Made by a program: the position numbers and the translations under genes | Shown: positions 56,694-64,000 of the stretch, piece by piece | How positions within the stretch are numbered: the first letter of the stretch is position 1 | Layout: every line of letters starts with the position of its first letter | From: Crossiella sp. SN42 | GTDB taxonomy: Bacteria > Actinomycetota > Actinomycetes > Mycobacteriales > Pseudonocardiaceae | Length of the DNA stretch: 64,000 bases | Assembly (NCBI RefSeq): GCF_023897065.1 | Contig: NZ_JAMHIV010000026.1 | Location: 101,381-165,380 of the forward strand | Direction of reading: 5' to 3' | The notes under the pieces: generated by a model | Databases searched by the model: none | Told to the model about the DNA's origin: nothing | What the model saw: only the letters and a program-made list of their open reading frames with translations

Positions 56694-56782
56694 CCCGCGA
56701 CGGCCTGGGTGTTCCCGCCACGTCTCCTCACCTGGCCGAATGCGTCCGACTGGCCCTGGAGGGAACCAGAGGGCGCCAGTAG
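56690..56782 (+). CDS. Possible 30-residue ORF coupled to the zinc-ribbon gene
   Basis: ATG 56690 overlaps the zinc-ribbon stop (ATGA) and opens a 30-residue frame, MTRDGLGVPATSPHLAECVR then LALEGTRGRQ. It is listed because of the tight coupling. Composition is coding-like but the length and lack of family leave it doubtful. Confidence 0.3.
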   Translation: MTRDGLGVPATSPHLAECVRLALEGTRGRQ

Positions 56783-56823
56783 CGTTCGCCCGGGGATTCG
56801 CGACATTCAACTGTGGGGGATTC

Positions 56824-58344
56824 ATGTTCGAACGAAGATCGCTTCGTGCTGTCCTTTCCGTCCTGACCGCGGTCGCGCTGCTGCTGGGCATGACCGCGGT
56901 TCCGGCGGCCGCCGCCGAGACCGGTTCGATCTCCGGCAGCTTCCTGCGGGGACCGGGCAGGCCGTTGGTAGTCGGGGTGCGGCTCAACGACCTCAACGGC
57001 AACCAGCGAGGGTGGACGGCCACCGACACCGAGGGCAGGTTCCGCTTCGAGGGCGTGCCGGTCGGCGAGTACCGGATCGGCTTCTTCGGACCCGAGCGCG
57101 CGGTGCAGTACTGGCCGCAGCAGGTCGAGGAGTACCGAGGCAGCACCGTCACCGTCACCGCGGGCGGCACGGCGGTGGTCGAGGAGACCGCGCTGCCGCT
57201 CGGCGACCTGGAGTTCACGGTGACCGACCAGGCCACCGGGCAGCCGATCCCGGGCGCGCGCCTGTCCTCCCGCGACGGCCCCTACGCGATCTACGCCACC
57301 ACCGACACCGCGGGAGTGGCGCGGTTCGGCCCGATTCGCGCGACCACCTGGTCCTTCGGCATTCAGGCCGACGGTTACCAGTACGACATCGTTGGCGAGA
57401 CGGTCGTGCGCGCCGACCAGACCACCAGCCTGCCCAAGACCCTGGCCAGGGTGGCGGTGCTCAAAGTCGAGTTCGCCTCCGCGGTCACCGGCGCCGCGGT
57501 GGGCAAGGCTTGCGTGGGTATCGCGGACGCGGACCAGCGTGATCTGGATCAAGATGGCCAGGATTGCGCGCACGGAACCGGACGGGCGGAGATCACCTAC
57601 CTGGCGCCTGGGAAGTACCGCCTGTTCGCCATGCCGGGCGACAGGTCCGGCGGTGACGGTGTGCACGGCAGTCAATGGGTCGGCCCCGAAGGCGGCACCG
57701 GCGACCCGGCGCAGGCGAAGCTGGTCGAGCTGAGATCCGGTGAGACCACAGAGGTGCGGGTCCGCTTCGACGGGGCCGGTTCGATCACCGGTTCGGTCAC
57801 TGACACCAAGACCGGCACGCCCGTCTCCGGGCTCTGCCCCGGCACCACGCCCGCGTCCTCCGGATCCCGAGGCCAGTGGGGCGTGCAGTGCACCTATACC
57901 GAGGGCCGCTACACCATCGCCGACCTCGGCCCCTACGACTGGCGCGTGCAGTTCCCGGACATGAAGGGCAAGTACGCGTGGCAGTGGTCCGGTGAGGCGC
58001 CCGATCGCTTGGCCGCCACCCCGGTGCGCGTCACCGCGGGCGCGGCCACCACCCTCGACGCTCGGCTGAAGCCCGCGGCCAAGGTGACCGGGAAGGTCAT
58101 CGGCAACACCATCCCGTTCCGCTACGTCTCGGTGAATGCCTACAACGCGCGCACCGGTGACGCCGCGGGCCCGGACGGGCGGGTCACGCTGAACGGCCAG
58201 TACTTTCTGTCCGGCCTGGCCAGCCAGGAGATCAAGATCGGCTTCTACGCGACCCGGCACCAGGACTGGTATCCCAAGCCGGTGCACGTCACCGCCGGAC
58301 TCACCCTGTACGGCCTCGATCTGCACGCCACTCCGGAGAAGTGA
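56824..58344 (+). CDS. Secreted protein with carboxypeptidase-regulatory-like repeats
   Basis: 506 residues from ATG 56824 (GGGGGA upstream). A signal peptide (LRAVLSVLTAVALLLGMTAV, cleaved near PAAAA) is followed by at least four beta-sandwich units of about 90-100 residues, each with the pattern GSISGSFLRGPG or GSITGSVTDTKTGTPVSG, then TATDTEGRFRFEGVPVGEYR. These CarboxypepD_reg-like domains bind surfaces or other proteins. No catalytic motif or wall anchor is visible, so it is probably released. A strong hairpin ends the gene. Confidence 0.85.
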   Translation: MFERRSLRAVLSVLTAVALLLGMTAVPAAAAETGSISGSFLRGPGRPLVVGVRLNDLNGNQRGWTATDTEGRFRFEGVPVGEYRIGFFGPERAVQYWPQQVEEYRGSTVTVTAGGTAVVEETALPLGDLEFTVTDQATGQPIPGARLSSRDGPYAIYATTDTAGVARFGPIRATTWSFGIQADGYQYDIVGETVVRADQTTSLPKTLARVAVLKVEFASAVTGAAVGKACVGIADADQRDLDQDGQDCAHGTGRAEITYLAPGKYRLFAMPGDRSGGDGVHGSQWVGPEGGTGDPAQAKLVELRSGETTEVRVRFDGAGSITGSVTDTKTGTPVSGLCPGTTPASSGSRGQWGVQCTYTEGRYTIADLGPYDWRVQFPDMKGKYAWQWSGEAPDRLAATPVRVTAGAATTLDARLKPAAKVTGKVIGNTIPFRYVSVNAYNARTGDAAGPDGRVTLNGQYFLSGLASQEIKIGFYATRHQDWYPKPVHVTAGLTLYGLDLHATPEK

Positions 58345-58349
58345 CCATG

Positions 58350-58383
58350 CTCTGGGGGCCGTACGCCGGCGCGGCCCCCAGAG
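58350..58383. terminator. Bidirectional hairpin terminator
   Basis: CTCTGGGGGCC (58350-58360) pairs perfectly with GGCCCCCAGAG (58373-58383) across 12 bases, between convergent genes. Confidence 0.85.
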
Positions 58384-58397
58384 CGGCGGGGCTGCGT

Positions 58398-59525
58398 CTA
58401 GCAGTCGCAGGAGCAGTTGGAGCAGCAGCCCTCGCAGCAGTTGCAGGGGTTGCAGCACTCGCCGCAGCAGTCGTTGCAGCAGTTGTCCCGGTGGCACCAG
58501 CCCTCTTTGCGCTCCCCGGTCCACGGGTCGTGGTACTCGGCGGCGCAGCAGGTCTGGCAGGTGAACAGGGACAGCGCGGCCACCCCGCAGCCCAGGACCA
58601 GTCCGCGTTGCTTGCCCTTGGTCTCGGGGGCCTCGTGCTTGTTCGGGGTGTCCCGTTCGGGCGCGTGCGGGTCGGCTTGGGCGAAGGTCCGCCGGACCGC
58701 CTGGTCCAGCTCGTGCGCCAGCAGGGCGTGCACCAGCCGCTGGTCGGTCAGCTCGGCCTCCTTGAGCGCGAGCCGGACGCCCAGCACCGCGTCCTCGCAC
58801 AGCCGCCGCGCCTCGGTCAGGTCCACGCCGGTGGCCAGCAGCGGGTTCCAGGCCCCGGCCGCCCGGTCGGCTTCCAGGTCCTCGACCGCGTCCAGCAGGT
58901 GCACGATCCGGCCGAACAGCCGGCCGGCCTCGCCGAGGGGCGCGGCGTTGTGCGGGCGACCGGCCAGCACCGCGGTGTGCGCGAACGCGGCGCCGGTGGC
59001 GGTCTCGGTCGGCTCGGTCACCGCGAGCACCGAGCTGCCCAGCCCGGCCGCAGCCTCCACCTCGGGCTGCCGGTGCACCGCGTCCAGCAGCACCGCGGTG
59101 TCGAAGCCAAGGCCGGTGCCGGTGCGTCCGGCGCGCTCGGCCCAGCGGGCGGTGAGCCTGCGGGCCACCCCGGCCACCGGCCGGGCGGCGAAGACGCCGT
59201 CGGCGTCGGCGACGTGATCGGAGATCTTGGCCGAGGCCAGGATCAGCGACACCACCGCGGCCAGCCGGGCCCCGTCCCCGTTGGCGATCTCCGCGCCGCG
59301 CATGCCGCGCAGCGGGCACGGGCCTGCCTTGCGCCGGGCCCGGGCGCCGTTCTGCTGGGCCTCCACCAGCGCGGAGATGACCAGGCCGTCGTAGTTGGTC
59401 GCGGTGCGCGCGACCTGACCGTGGTCGTCACGCAGGGCCAGGCACAGGCCGCACAGGTGCGCCCACCAGGCCGCGCGCAGCGACTCGTCCAACCGGTGCC
59501 GGCACGGCCGGATGATTCCGAACAT
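58398..59525 (-). CDS. DUF5685-family protein with cysteine-rich tail, copy 1
   Basis: 375 residues. The conserved head reads MFGIIRPCRHRL, then AHLCGLCLALRD and ATNYDGLVISALVEA, followed by a helical core with an Asp-rich motif (GRIVHLLDAVEDLEADR, near 205-221). This plan matches DUF5685, known in actinobacteria and clostridia (recalled). A weakly hydrophobic stretch (GLVLGCGVAALSLFTCQ) leads into a tail of about 45 residues, a third of them Cys, many as CC pairs (CCNDCCGECCNPCNCCEGCC). It could bind metal or form cross-links outside the cell. It is the second gene of a tandem pair. Confidence 0.8.
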   Translation of the reverse strand: MFGIIRPCRHRLDESLRAAWWAHLCGLCLALRDDHGQVARTATNYDGLVISALVEAQQNGARARRKAGPCPLRGMRGAEIANGDGARLAAVVSLILASAKISDHVADADGVFAARPVAGVARRLTARWAERAGRTGTGLGFDTAVLLDAVHRQPEVEAAAGLGSSVLAVTEPTETATGAAFAHTAVLAGRPHNAAPLGEAGRLFGRIVHLLDAVEDLEADRAAGAWNPLLATGVDLTEARRLCEDAVLGVRLALKEAELTDQRLVHALLAHELDQAVRRTFAQADPHAPERDTPNKHEAPETKGKQRGLVLGCGVAALSLFTCQTCCAAEYHDPWTGERKEGWCHRDNCCNDCCGECCNPCNCCEGCCSNCSCDC

Positions 59526-59540
59526 CGTCAGTCCCCCTCG

Positions 59541-60761
59541 TCAACACTGACACTGGCAACCGCCGGCGCAGTTGCCGCAGGCATCGCCACAGTTGCCGCA
59601 GTCACAGCTGCCGCAGTTGCAGTTGCCGCAGTTGCAGTTGCCGCAGTCACAGCTCGAGCAGCTGTTGCAGCAGCCACCGCACTGGCCCTGGCACCACTGG
59701 TTGCACCCGGCCACACACCGGTCCCAGCCCTCGGTGTTGCAGCGCAGCCCGTCGGTGCGGCAGGACCGCGCGCAGGCCGCGCAGCCACCGCAGACGGCGA
59801 GCGCCAAACCAGAACAGCCAGCCACCCACGGCCACCGGGCGCGCTTGCCCCTCGGGACCTCCCCGGGTGGTGGTTCCGGCATCGGGATCGGCTCGGTGGG
59901 TGGGTCCTGCTGCTGGGCGAAGACCCGGTCGACGGCGTGTTCCAGCTCGTGCGCGAGCAGCGCGTGCACCAGCCGCTGGTCGGTCAGCTCGGTCTCCTTG
60001 AGCGCGAGCCGGACGCCCCGCACCGCGTCCTCGCACAGCCGCCTGGCCTCGGCGAGGTCGGTGCCGGTGGCGGTCAGCGGGTTCCACGAGCCGGTGGCCG
60101 CGTCGGCCGCGCTGTCCTCGACCGCGTCGAGCAGGTGCACGATCCGCCCGAACTGGCGTCCGGCCTCGCCGAGGGGCGCGGCGTTGTGCGGGCGACCGGC
60201 CAGCACCGCGGTGTGCGCGAACGCGGCGCCGGTGGCGGTCTCGGTGGGTTCGGTGACGGTCAGCACCGAGCTGCCCGGGCCGACCGCAGACTCCAGTCCG
60301 CTCTGGCGGTCGATCGCGGCGAACACCAGCTCGCTGTCGAAGCCGACGATCCGCGACTCCGCGGTGCTCTGCCGGTGCCAGCGCGCGGCCAGCCTGCGCC
60401 CGGCGTGCGCGCCGGCCCGGGAGGCGAACGGGCCGTCCCGGTCGGTGACGTGGTCGGCGATCTTGGCCGAGGCCAGCAGCAGGGACACCGCGGCGGCCAG
60501 CCGGGCGCCCTCGCCCACCGCGACCTCCGCCCCACGCATGCCGCGCAGCGGGCAGGGGCCCGCGGCGCGGCGGGCCTTGGTTCCGGTCCGCTGGGCTTCC
60601 ACCAGCGCGGAGATGACCAAGCCGTCGTAGTTGGTGGCCGCCCGCGCCAGGTGACCGTGTGCGTCCCGCAGGGCGAGGCACAGCCCGCACAGGTGTGCCC
60701 ACCAGGCCGTGCGCAGCGGTTCCGGCAGCCGGTGCCGGCAAGGCCGAATGATCCCGAACAA
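59541..60761 (-). CDS. DUF5685-family protein with cysteine-rich tail, copy 2
   Basis: 406 residues from TTG 60761, placed by alignment with the ATG of copy 1 (LFGIIRPCRHRL against MFGIIRPCRHRL). The head and core are nearly the same (GRIVHLLDAVEDSAADAATG). A hydrophobic stretch (WPWVAGCSGLALAVCGGCAA) precedes a longer tail built of C-G-N-C-type units (CDCGNCNCGNCNCGSCDCGN) plus an upstream WDRCVAGCNQWCQGQCGG. The tail DNA is a run of short repeats (about 59560-59660), so its length may vary. It is 15 bp upstream of copy 1 and divergent from the DUF402 genes. Confidence 0.8.
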   Translation of the reverse strand: MFGIIRPCRHRLPEPLRTAWWAHLCGLCLALRDAHGHLARAATNYDGLVISALVEAQRTGTKARRAAGPCPLRGMRGAEVAVGEGARLAAAVSLLLASAKIADHVTDRDGPFASRAGAHAGRRLAARWHRQSTAESRIVGFDSELVFAAIDRQSGLESAVGPGSSVLTVTEPTETATGAAFAHTAVLAGRPHNAAPLGEAGRQFGRIVHLLDAVEDSAADAATGSWNPLTATGTDLAEARRLCEDAVRGVRLALKETELTDQRLVHALLAHELEHAVDRVFAQQQDPPTEPIPMPEPPPGEVPRGKRARWPWVAGCSGLALAVCGGCAACARSCRTDGLRCNTEGWDRCVAGCNQWCQGQCGGCCNSCSSCDCGNCNCGNCNCGSCDCGNCGDACGNCAGGCQCQC

Positions 60762-60911
60762 GCCCCTGCCCCCAGTACGAGGCCACCGGTCCCACACCGG
60801 TGGCTGGGCGGGATCTTAGGTCGGCAGGACCAGCCAAGTTCACCGTTTCGTGTAACCAGTTTGGTTCCGTCAGCGGAATCATCCGCAACCTGGCCTGGGC
60901 AGGATGGCGGC

Positions 60912-61448
60912 ATGATGAGCGCAGCCGCCGAGAGCCCGCACATCCATCCGCCGAAGGTGGAGCTGTTCGACCTCGCCGCGATGACCAACACCGACCCCAA
61001 GGGGTTCGTGCGGCGGGTCGAGGAGTACCGGGTCGAGCCGTTCGGCCTCTACCTGGCCCGCCCGGTGGTCGACCACCCGAAGATGACCTACCTGCAGAGC
61101 TGGCTGCTGCCGGAACTCGGGCTGCGGGTGTCGAACTGGACGTTCCGGCCGGAGCGGGTGCGACGGCACTACCTCTACCTGGACATCGTCGACGTCGAGC
61201 GTGGCCCCGGCGTGTGGCGCAGCGTGGACCACTACCTGGACATCGTGGTCTATCCCGGGGAACGGCTGGAGGTGCTGGACACCGATGAACTACTGGCGGC
61301 GGTGAACGCGGGCCTGATAAACACTCCAACGGCCGAACGGGCATTGCAGACAGTGCATCACTCGGTGGAGGGCATCACCCGATATGATTACCTGACCGAG
61401 AAGTGGCTGGCAGCCGAAGGTATTTCCCTGACCTGGCGAACCGAATAG
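60912..61448 (+). CDS. DUF402-family protein, copy 1
   Basis: 178 residues from ATG 60912 (ATG 60915 also possible). The DUF402 pattern is present: VRRVEEYRVEPFGLYLARPV, then TFRPERVRRHYLYLDIVDVE and SVDHYLDIVVYPGERLEVLD. Relatives hydrolyse nucleoside di/triphosphates or phosphates on RNA ends using metal-bound Asp residues; the aligned YLDIV and HYLDIVV Asp residues are kept here. It diverges from the DUF5685 pair across 150 bp that include a small dyad (AACCA/TGGTT, 60854-60866). Confidence 0.78.
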   Translation: MMSAAAESPHIHPPKVELFDLAAMTNTDPKGFVRRVEEYRVEPFGLYLARPVVDHPKMTYLQSWLLPELGLRVSNWTFRPERVRRHYLYLDIVDVERGPGVWRSVDHYLDIVVYPGERLEVLDTDELLAAVNAGLINTPTAERALQTVHHSVEGITRYDYLTEKWLAAEGISLTWRTE

Positions 61449-61600
61449 CCCATTAGTCGCCGTGTGTCAGCGCGGTCAACCGCCGTTGGTCGCGTGTCGG
61501 CCACCCCCACCCGATCGATACCGATTCGCTTACCAGCCGTGATGTAACAAAACGACCCGGCTTGTCACGGCTCGCACCCCTCCCACTACTGTCTGGGGTT

Positions 61601-62119
61601 GTGGGCGCGGTCATCACTCCGCAGCTGGTCGACGTGGTCGACACGTTCACCGCGGTGCGCAGTTATTCGTCGGGAACAACCCGGGAACTCTCCGAGTGCC
61701 GGGTGGAACCGTGGGGTCTTCGTACGGAATGCTGGACTCCGGAAGATCCATTCGCTGAGGCCGAGGTGACCTGGTTGCTGCCAGATCTCAGTCTCCGGCT
61801 GACTCATTATCGGCCGCGTTCCCGCCATGCGCGGACCGCGCCGAGTGTGCTGACCGCGGTGCGCGTTCAGCGGGACACCCGCGCGTGGCGCACCACCGAC
61901 CTGTTGCTCGGGCTCGCCGTGCCTGGCGGCACCACCGCGCGCATCGTGCGCTCGGAGGAGTTCGCCGCCGCGGTCGCCGGTCAGGTGCTGCGCTCCGCGG
62001 ACGCCGACCTGGCGCTGCGCGTGGTGCACCGCACCCTGGAGGAGATCAGCAGGCACCGGCACGACCTGGGCACCTGGCTGACCTCCCGGGGCGTCTACGA
62101 GATCTGGCCGCCGCTGTAG
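61601..62119 (+). CDS. DUF402-like protein, copy 2 (diverged)
   Basis: 172 residues from the GTG at 61601, aligned with copy 1 (a TTG at 61562 is less likely). It follows the same layout (YSSGTTRELSECRVEPWGLR, then LTAVRVQRDTRAWRTTDLLL, and VVHRTLEEISRHRHDLGTWL). But the metal-binding YLDIV Asp residues of copy 1 are replaced (TAVRVQRD, TDLLLGLAV), so it is probably catalytically inactive. It may dimerise with copy 1. Its stop adjoins the coaE stop. Confidence 0.7.
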   Translation: MGAVITPQLVDVVDTFTAVRSYSSGTTRELSECRVEPWGLRTECWTPEDPFAEAEVTWLLPDLSLRLTHYRPRSRHARTAPSVLTAVRVQRDTRAWRTTDLLLGLAVPGGTTARIVRSEEFAAAVAGQVLRSADADLALRVVHRTLEEISRHRHDLGTWLTSRGVYEIWPPL

Positions 62120-62120
62120 C

Positions 62121-63317
62121 TCAGACCGGCGACCAGCCGCTGTCCTCGGCCCAGAGGTTCGCCCGCTCGAACGCCTGGTCGAACCACGGCTCCTTGCTGA
62201 GCGCGTACTCCCTTGTCGTGGGCTCACCGGCGAGGCGTTCGGCCAGCTCCCGCTTCAGCTGCTCGTAGGCGACCCGCTCGGCGGGCACGGCGCGCAGCCA
62301 GTCCCGGAACAGCAGGGCGAAACGCTGGTTCGGCATGCCCGCGACCCGGATGTGCAGGTTGGCGGCGAGACCGGGGTCGGATGAGGAGTGCAGGCGCTTC
62401 TGCCAGCGGGTCACATCGGGGTCGGTGGGCTTGGGGTTGTCCCGGTCGGCCCAGGGCACCGGGGCGAACCCGGCTTCGGTCAGCGGGGCGGCCAGCTCGT
62501 CGGCGGTCTCGATGGCCGCGACGGTGAGCTGCAGGTCGATCACGTCCTTGGCGGCCAGGCCGGGCACCGAGGTCGACCCGATGTGGTCCACCCGCAGCGC
62601 CCGCTCCCCCGCGACCGCGCGGATCCGGTTGATCAGGCGTTCGGCCCGCCGCGGCCAGTCGGGGCGGTAGTCCACGATGTGGGCGCTGCCGCGCTCGGCC
62701 CTGCGGCGCAGCCGGACGTTGGCCTCGAACGGGACCAGCCGGTCGGTCCACAACGCGTCGATCACCGGCATGAGCAGGTCGGGCGAGCCGGTGTTGTCCA
62801 GCCACACGTCGGCCACGGCCAGCCGCTGCTCGTCGGTGGCCTGGGCCGCGATCCGGGCCCGCGCGTCCTGTTCCGGCACGCCGCGGGAGGTGACCAGGCG
62901 GCGGACGCGCTCCTCGACCGGGGCGTGCACCACGATGGTCAGGTGGAAGCCGGGGGCTAGGCCGTTCTCCACCAGCAGCGGCACGTCGTAGACCACGATC
63001 GCGTCGGCGGGGGCGGCCTCGATCAGCTCGGCGGTGCGGGCGCCGACCCTGGGGTGCACGATGGCGTTGAGCCGCAGCCGGGCCGCCTCGTCCTGGAAGA
63101 CGATCCCGCCCAGCGCGGCGCGGTCGAGCGATCCGTCCCCGGCCAGCACCCGGTCGCCGAACTCCGCGATGATCTCGGCCAGCCCGTCGGTGCCGGGCTC
63201 GACCACCTCGCGCGCGATCCGGTCGGCGTCGATGACCACCGCCCCGTGCTCGGCGAGCCGCCCGGCCACCGTCGACTTGCCGGCCCCCATGCCACCCGTC
63301 AGCCCAATGCGCAACAC
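62121..63317 (-). CDS. coaE: Dephospho-CoA kinase fused to a GrpB (UPF0157) domain
   Basis: 398 residues from GTG 63317. The kinase half (1-200) begins VLRIGLTGGMGAGKSTVAGR with the P-loop, and continues VIDADRIAREVVEPG, VVYDVPLLVENGL and a lid with RRLVTSRGVPEQDARARI. It phosphorylates the 3' hydroxyl of dephospho-CoA in the final CoA step. The second half (from about 220) is a GrpB/UPF0157 nucleotidyltransferase-like domain (DYRPDWPRRAERLINRIRAV, then VDHIGSTSVPGLAAKDVIDL). The same fusion is known in mycobacterial CoaE. Confidence 0.95.
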   Translation of the reverse strand: MLRIGLTGGMGAGKSTVAGRLAEHGAVVIDADRIAREVVEPGTDGLAEIIAEFGDRVLAGDGSLDRAALGGIVFQDEAARLRLNAIVHPRVGARTAELIEAAPADAIVVYDVPLLVENGLAPGFHLTIVVHAPVEERVRRLVTSRGVPEQDARARIAAQATDEQRLAVADVWLDNTGSPDLLMPVIDALWTDRLVPFEANVRLRRRAERGSAHIVDYRPDWPRRAERLINRIRAVAGERALRVDHIGSTSVPGLAAKDVIDLQLTVAAIETADELAAPLTEAGFAPVPWADRDNPKPTDPDVTRWQKRLHSSSDPGLAANLHIRVAGMPNQRFALLFRDWLRAVPAERVAYEQLKRELAERLAGEPTTREYALSKEPWFDQAFERANLWAEDSGWSPV

Positions 63318-63336
63318 GGTAAGGCAGTCTGCCAGG

Positions 63337-63972
63337 TCAGCGCGGCGCGCCCGCCGCGACCTTGGCCGCCAGCTCGGCGAGCGCCGGACCGGCCCGGTCA
63401 TCGGGCACCACACCGCTGGGCAAGGTCAACGCGATGGTGCTGCGCCCGACCGCGTAGACCAGCGTCCGCTGCTTCTCCGCCACCACCAGCACCGCCTTGT
63501 CCGACCCCACCTGCACGTCGTTGACCGCGGCTCCCTTGCCCCGCTCGGTCTCCACGGTGGCCCGGACCCGCTTCAACGCCGCCGCCTCATCGGCATAGGT
63601 CGCCAGCCCCAGCTCCACCAGCGCCGAACCCGCCTGCCCCGCCGGCGCGTCCCTCGGCGGCACGTCCTGCGGCGGCCCGTAGTAGCAGCCCAGGCGCCCG
63701 GTCCGCCCGATCTTGGGCTCGGGCACGCCGACCACGGAGCGGACTCCGGTGCCGCCGTTGGTCTTGCCGAGGGCGGTCTCGACGTCGGCGGCGGTGAGGA
63801 CGTCGGCGCAGTCCTTGGCCAGCGGCTTCGGCGGCGCGGCACTGCTGGGACTGGTGCTGGTGGCCGGCGCGGGAATGGGCGGGGCCGGGTTGTCCTTGGG
63901 CGTTTCGCCGCTGGAACAGGCGGTCAGCGCGGTGAACACAGCGGCGACAGCGAGGACGAGCACCCTGGTCAT
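63337..63972 (-). CDS. DUF3558-family lipoprotein
   Basis: 211 residues. The signal peptide ends in the lipobox LTAC with the lipidated Cys at 19 (AAVFTALTACSS), then a Pro/Thr/Ser linker (PAPPIPAPATSTSPSSAAPP). The mature domain has the DUF3558 pattern (DCADVLTAADVETALGKTNG, then RLGCYYG), with two Cys likely to form a disulfide. It is anchored at the outer membrane face. It lies 19 bp upstream of coaE on the same strand, though no functional link is known. Confidence 0.88.
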   Translation of the reverse strand: MTRVLVLAVAAVFTALTACSSGETPKDNPAPPIPAPATSTSPSSAAPPKPLAKDCADVLTAADVETALGKTNGGTGVRSVVGVPEPKIGRTGRLGCYYGPPQDVPPRDAPAGQAGSALVELGLATYADEAAALKRVRATVETERGKGAAVNDVQVGSDKAVLVVAEKQRTLVYAVGRSTIALTLPSGVVPDDRAGPALAELAAKVAAGAPR

Positions 63973-64000
63973 GGGATCAACGTAGTGCCGGGAGCGGGTG

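Overview
The window is very GC-rich DNA with G/C-biased third codon positions, frequent GTG/TTG starts, four-base ATGA/GTGA gene overlaps, a DasR-type operator, an AfsR/SARP-type regulator and a second type II topoisomerase. This points to a filamentous actinomycete, most likely Pseudonocardiales (Crossiella/Saccharothrix/Amycolatopsis-like). The assignment is inferred from gene content and style, not from a marker gene. No rRNA, tRNA, CRISPR array, prophage or complete insertion sequence was seen.

Layout. 1-8 kb: an ECF42-type sigma factor running off the left edge, a MarR/cupin/arylamine N-acetyltransferase group, and a topoisomerase operon (parE-parC-DUF6518). 8-16 kb: an MFS pump, a repeat-laden GC-extreme gap, a YciI protein, and a block of damaged genes. 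That block holds a response regulator missing receiver segments, a histidine kinase whose ATPase domain is replaced by the tail of an M1 peptidase, and a VOC remnant. A zinc alcohol dehydrogenase follows and shares a 164-bp hairpin with a convergent phosphotransferase gene. 15.7-25 kb: a 1600-residue TPR membrane protein, a PadR/membrane-protein pair, a secreted beta-propeller protein, a broken NCS1 permease and a PPOX protein. 25-30 kb: a LacI-controlled sugar ABC importer without its ATPase. 30-33 kb: a cysteine-type leader peptide, OsmC and an AspB-like aminotransferase. 33-37 kb: an ECF sigma factor carrying its own zinc finger, membrane helix and outer domain, then a DasR-box chitinase. 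37-44 kb: two GT87 mannosyltransferase paralogues flanking an HTH/RES toxin-antitoxin module and a GNAT gene, then an S9 peptidase. 44-50 kb: TerC behind a probable yybP-ykoY manganese riboswitch, two ABM proteins, and an exporter whose ATPase is fused to an extracellular alpha/beta hydrolase. 50-56 kb: a SARP-NB-ARC-TPR regulator, a VOC protein and uvrB with two DnaA boxes at its 5' side. 56-64 kb: a zinc-ribbon protein, a secreted CarboxypepD-like protein, two DUF5685 proteins with cysteine-packed tails divergent from two DUF402 proteins, coaE fused to a GrpB domain, and a DUF3558 lipoprotein.

The least explained parts are the DUF5685/DUF402 block, the single-chain sigma/sensor, the hydrolase-ABC fusion, the palindromic element at 14.5 kb, and the cluster of clean internal deletions at 10.8-12.8 and 23.8-24.7 kb. 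DUF names are from memory and were not searched.
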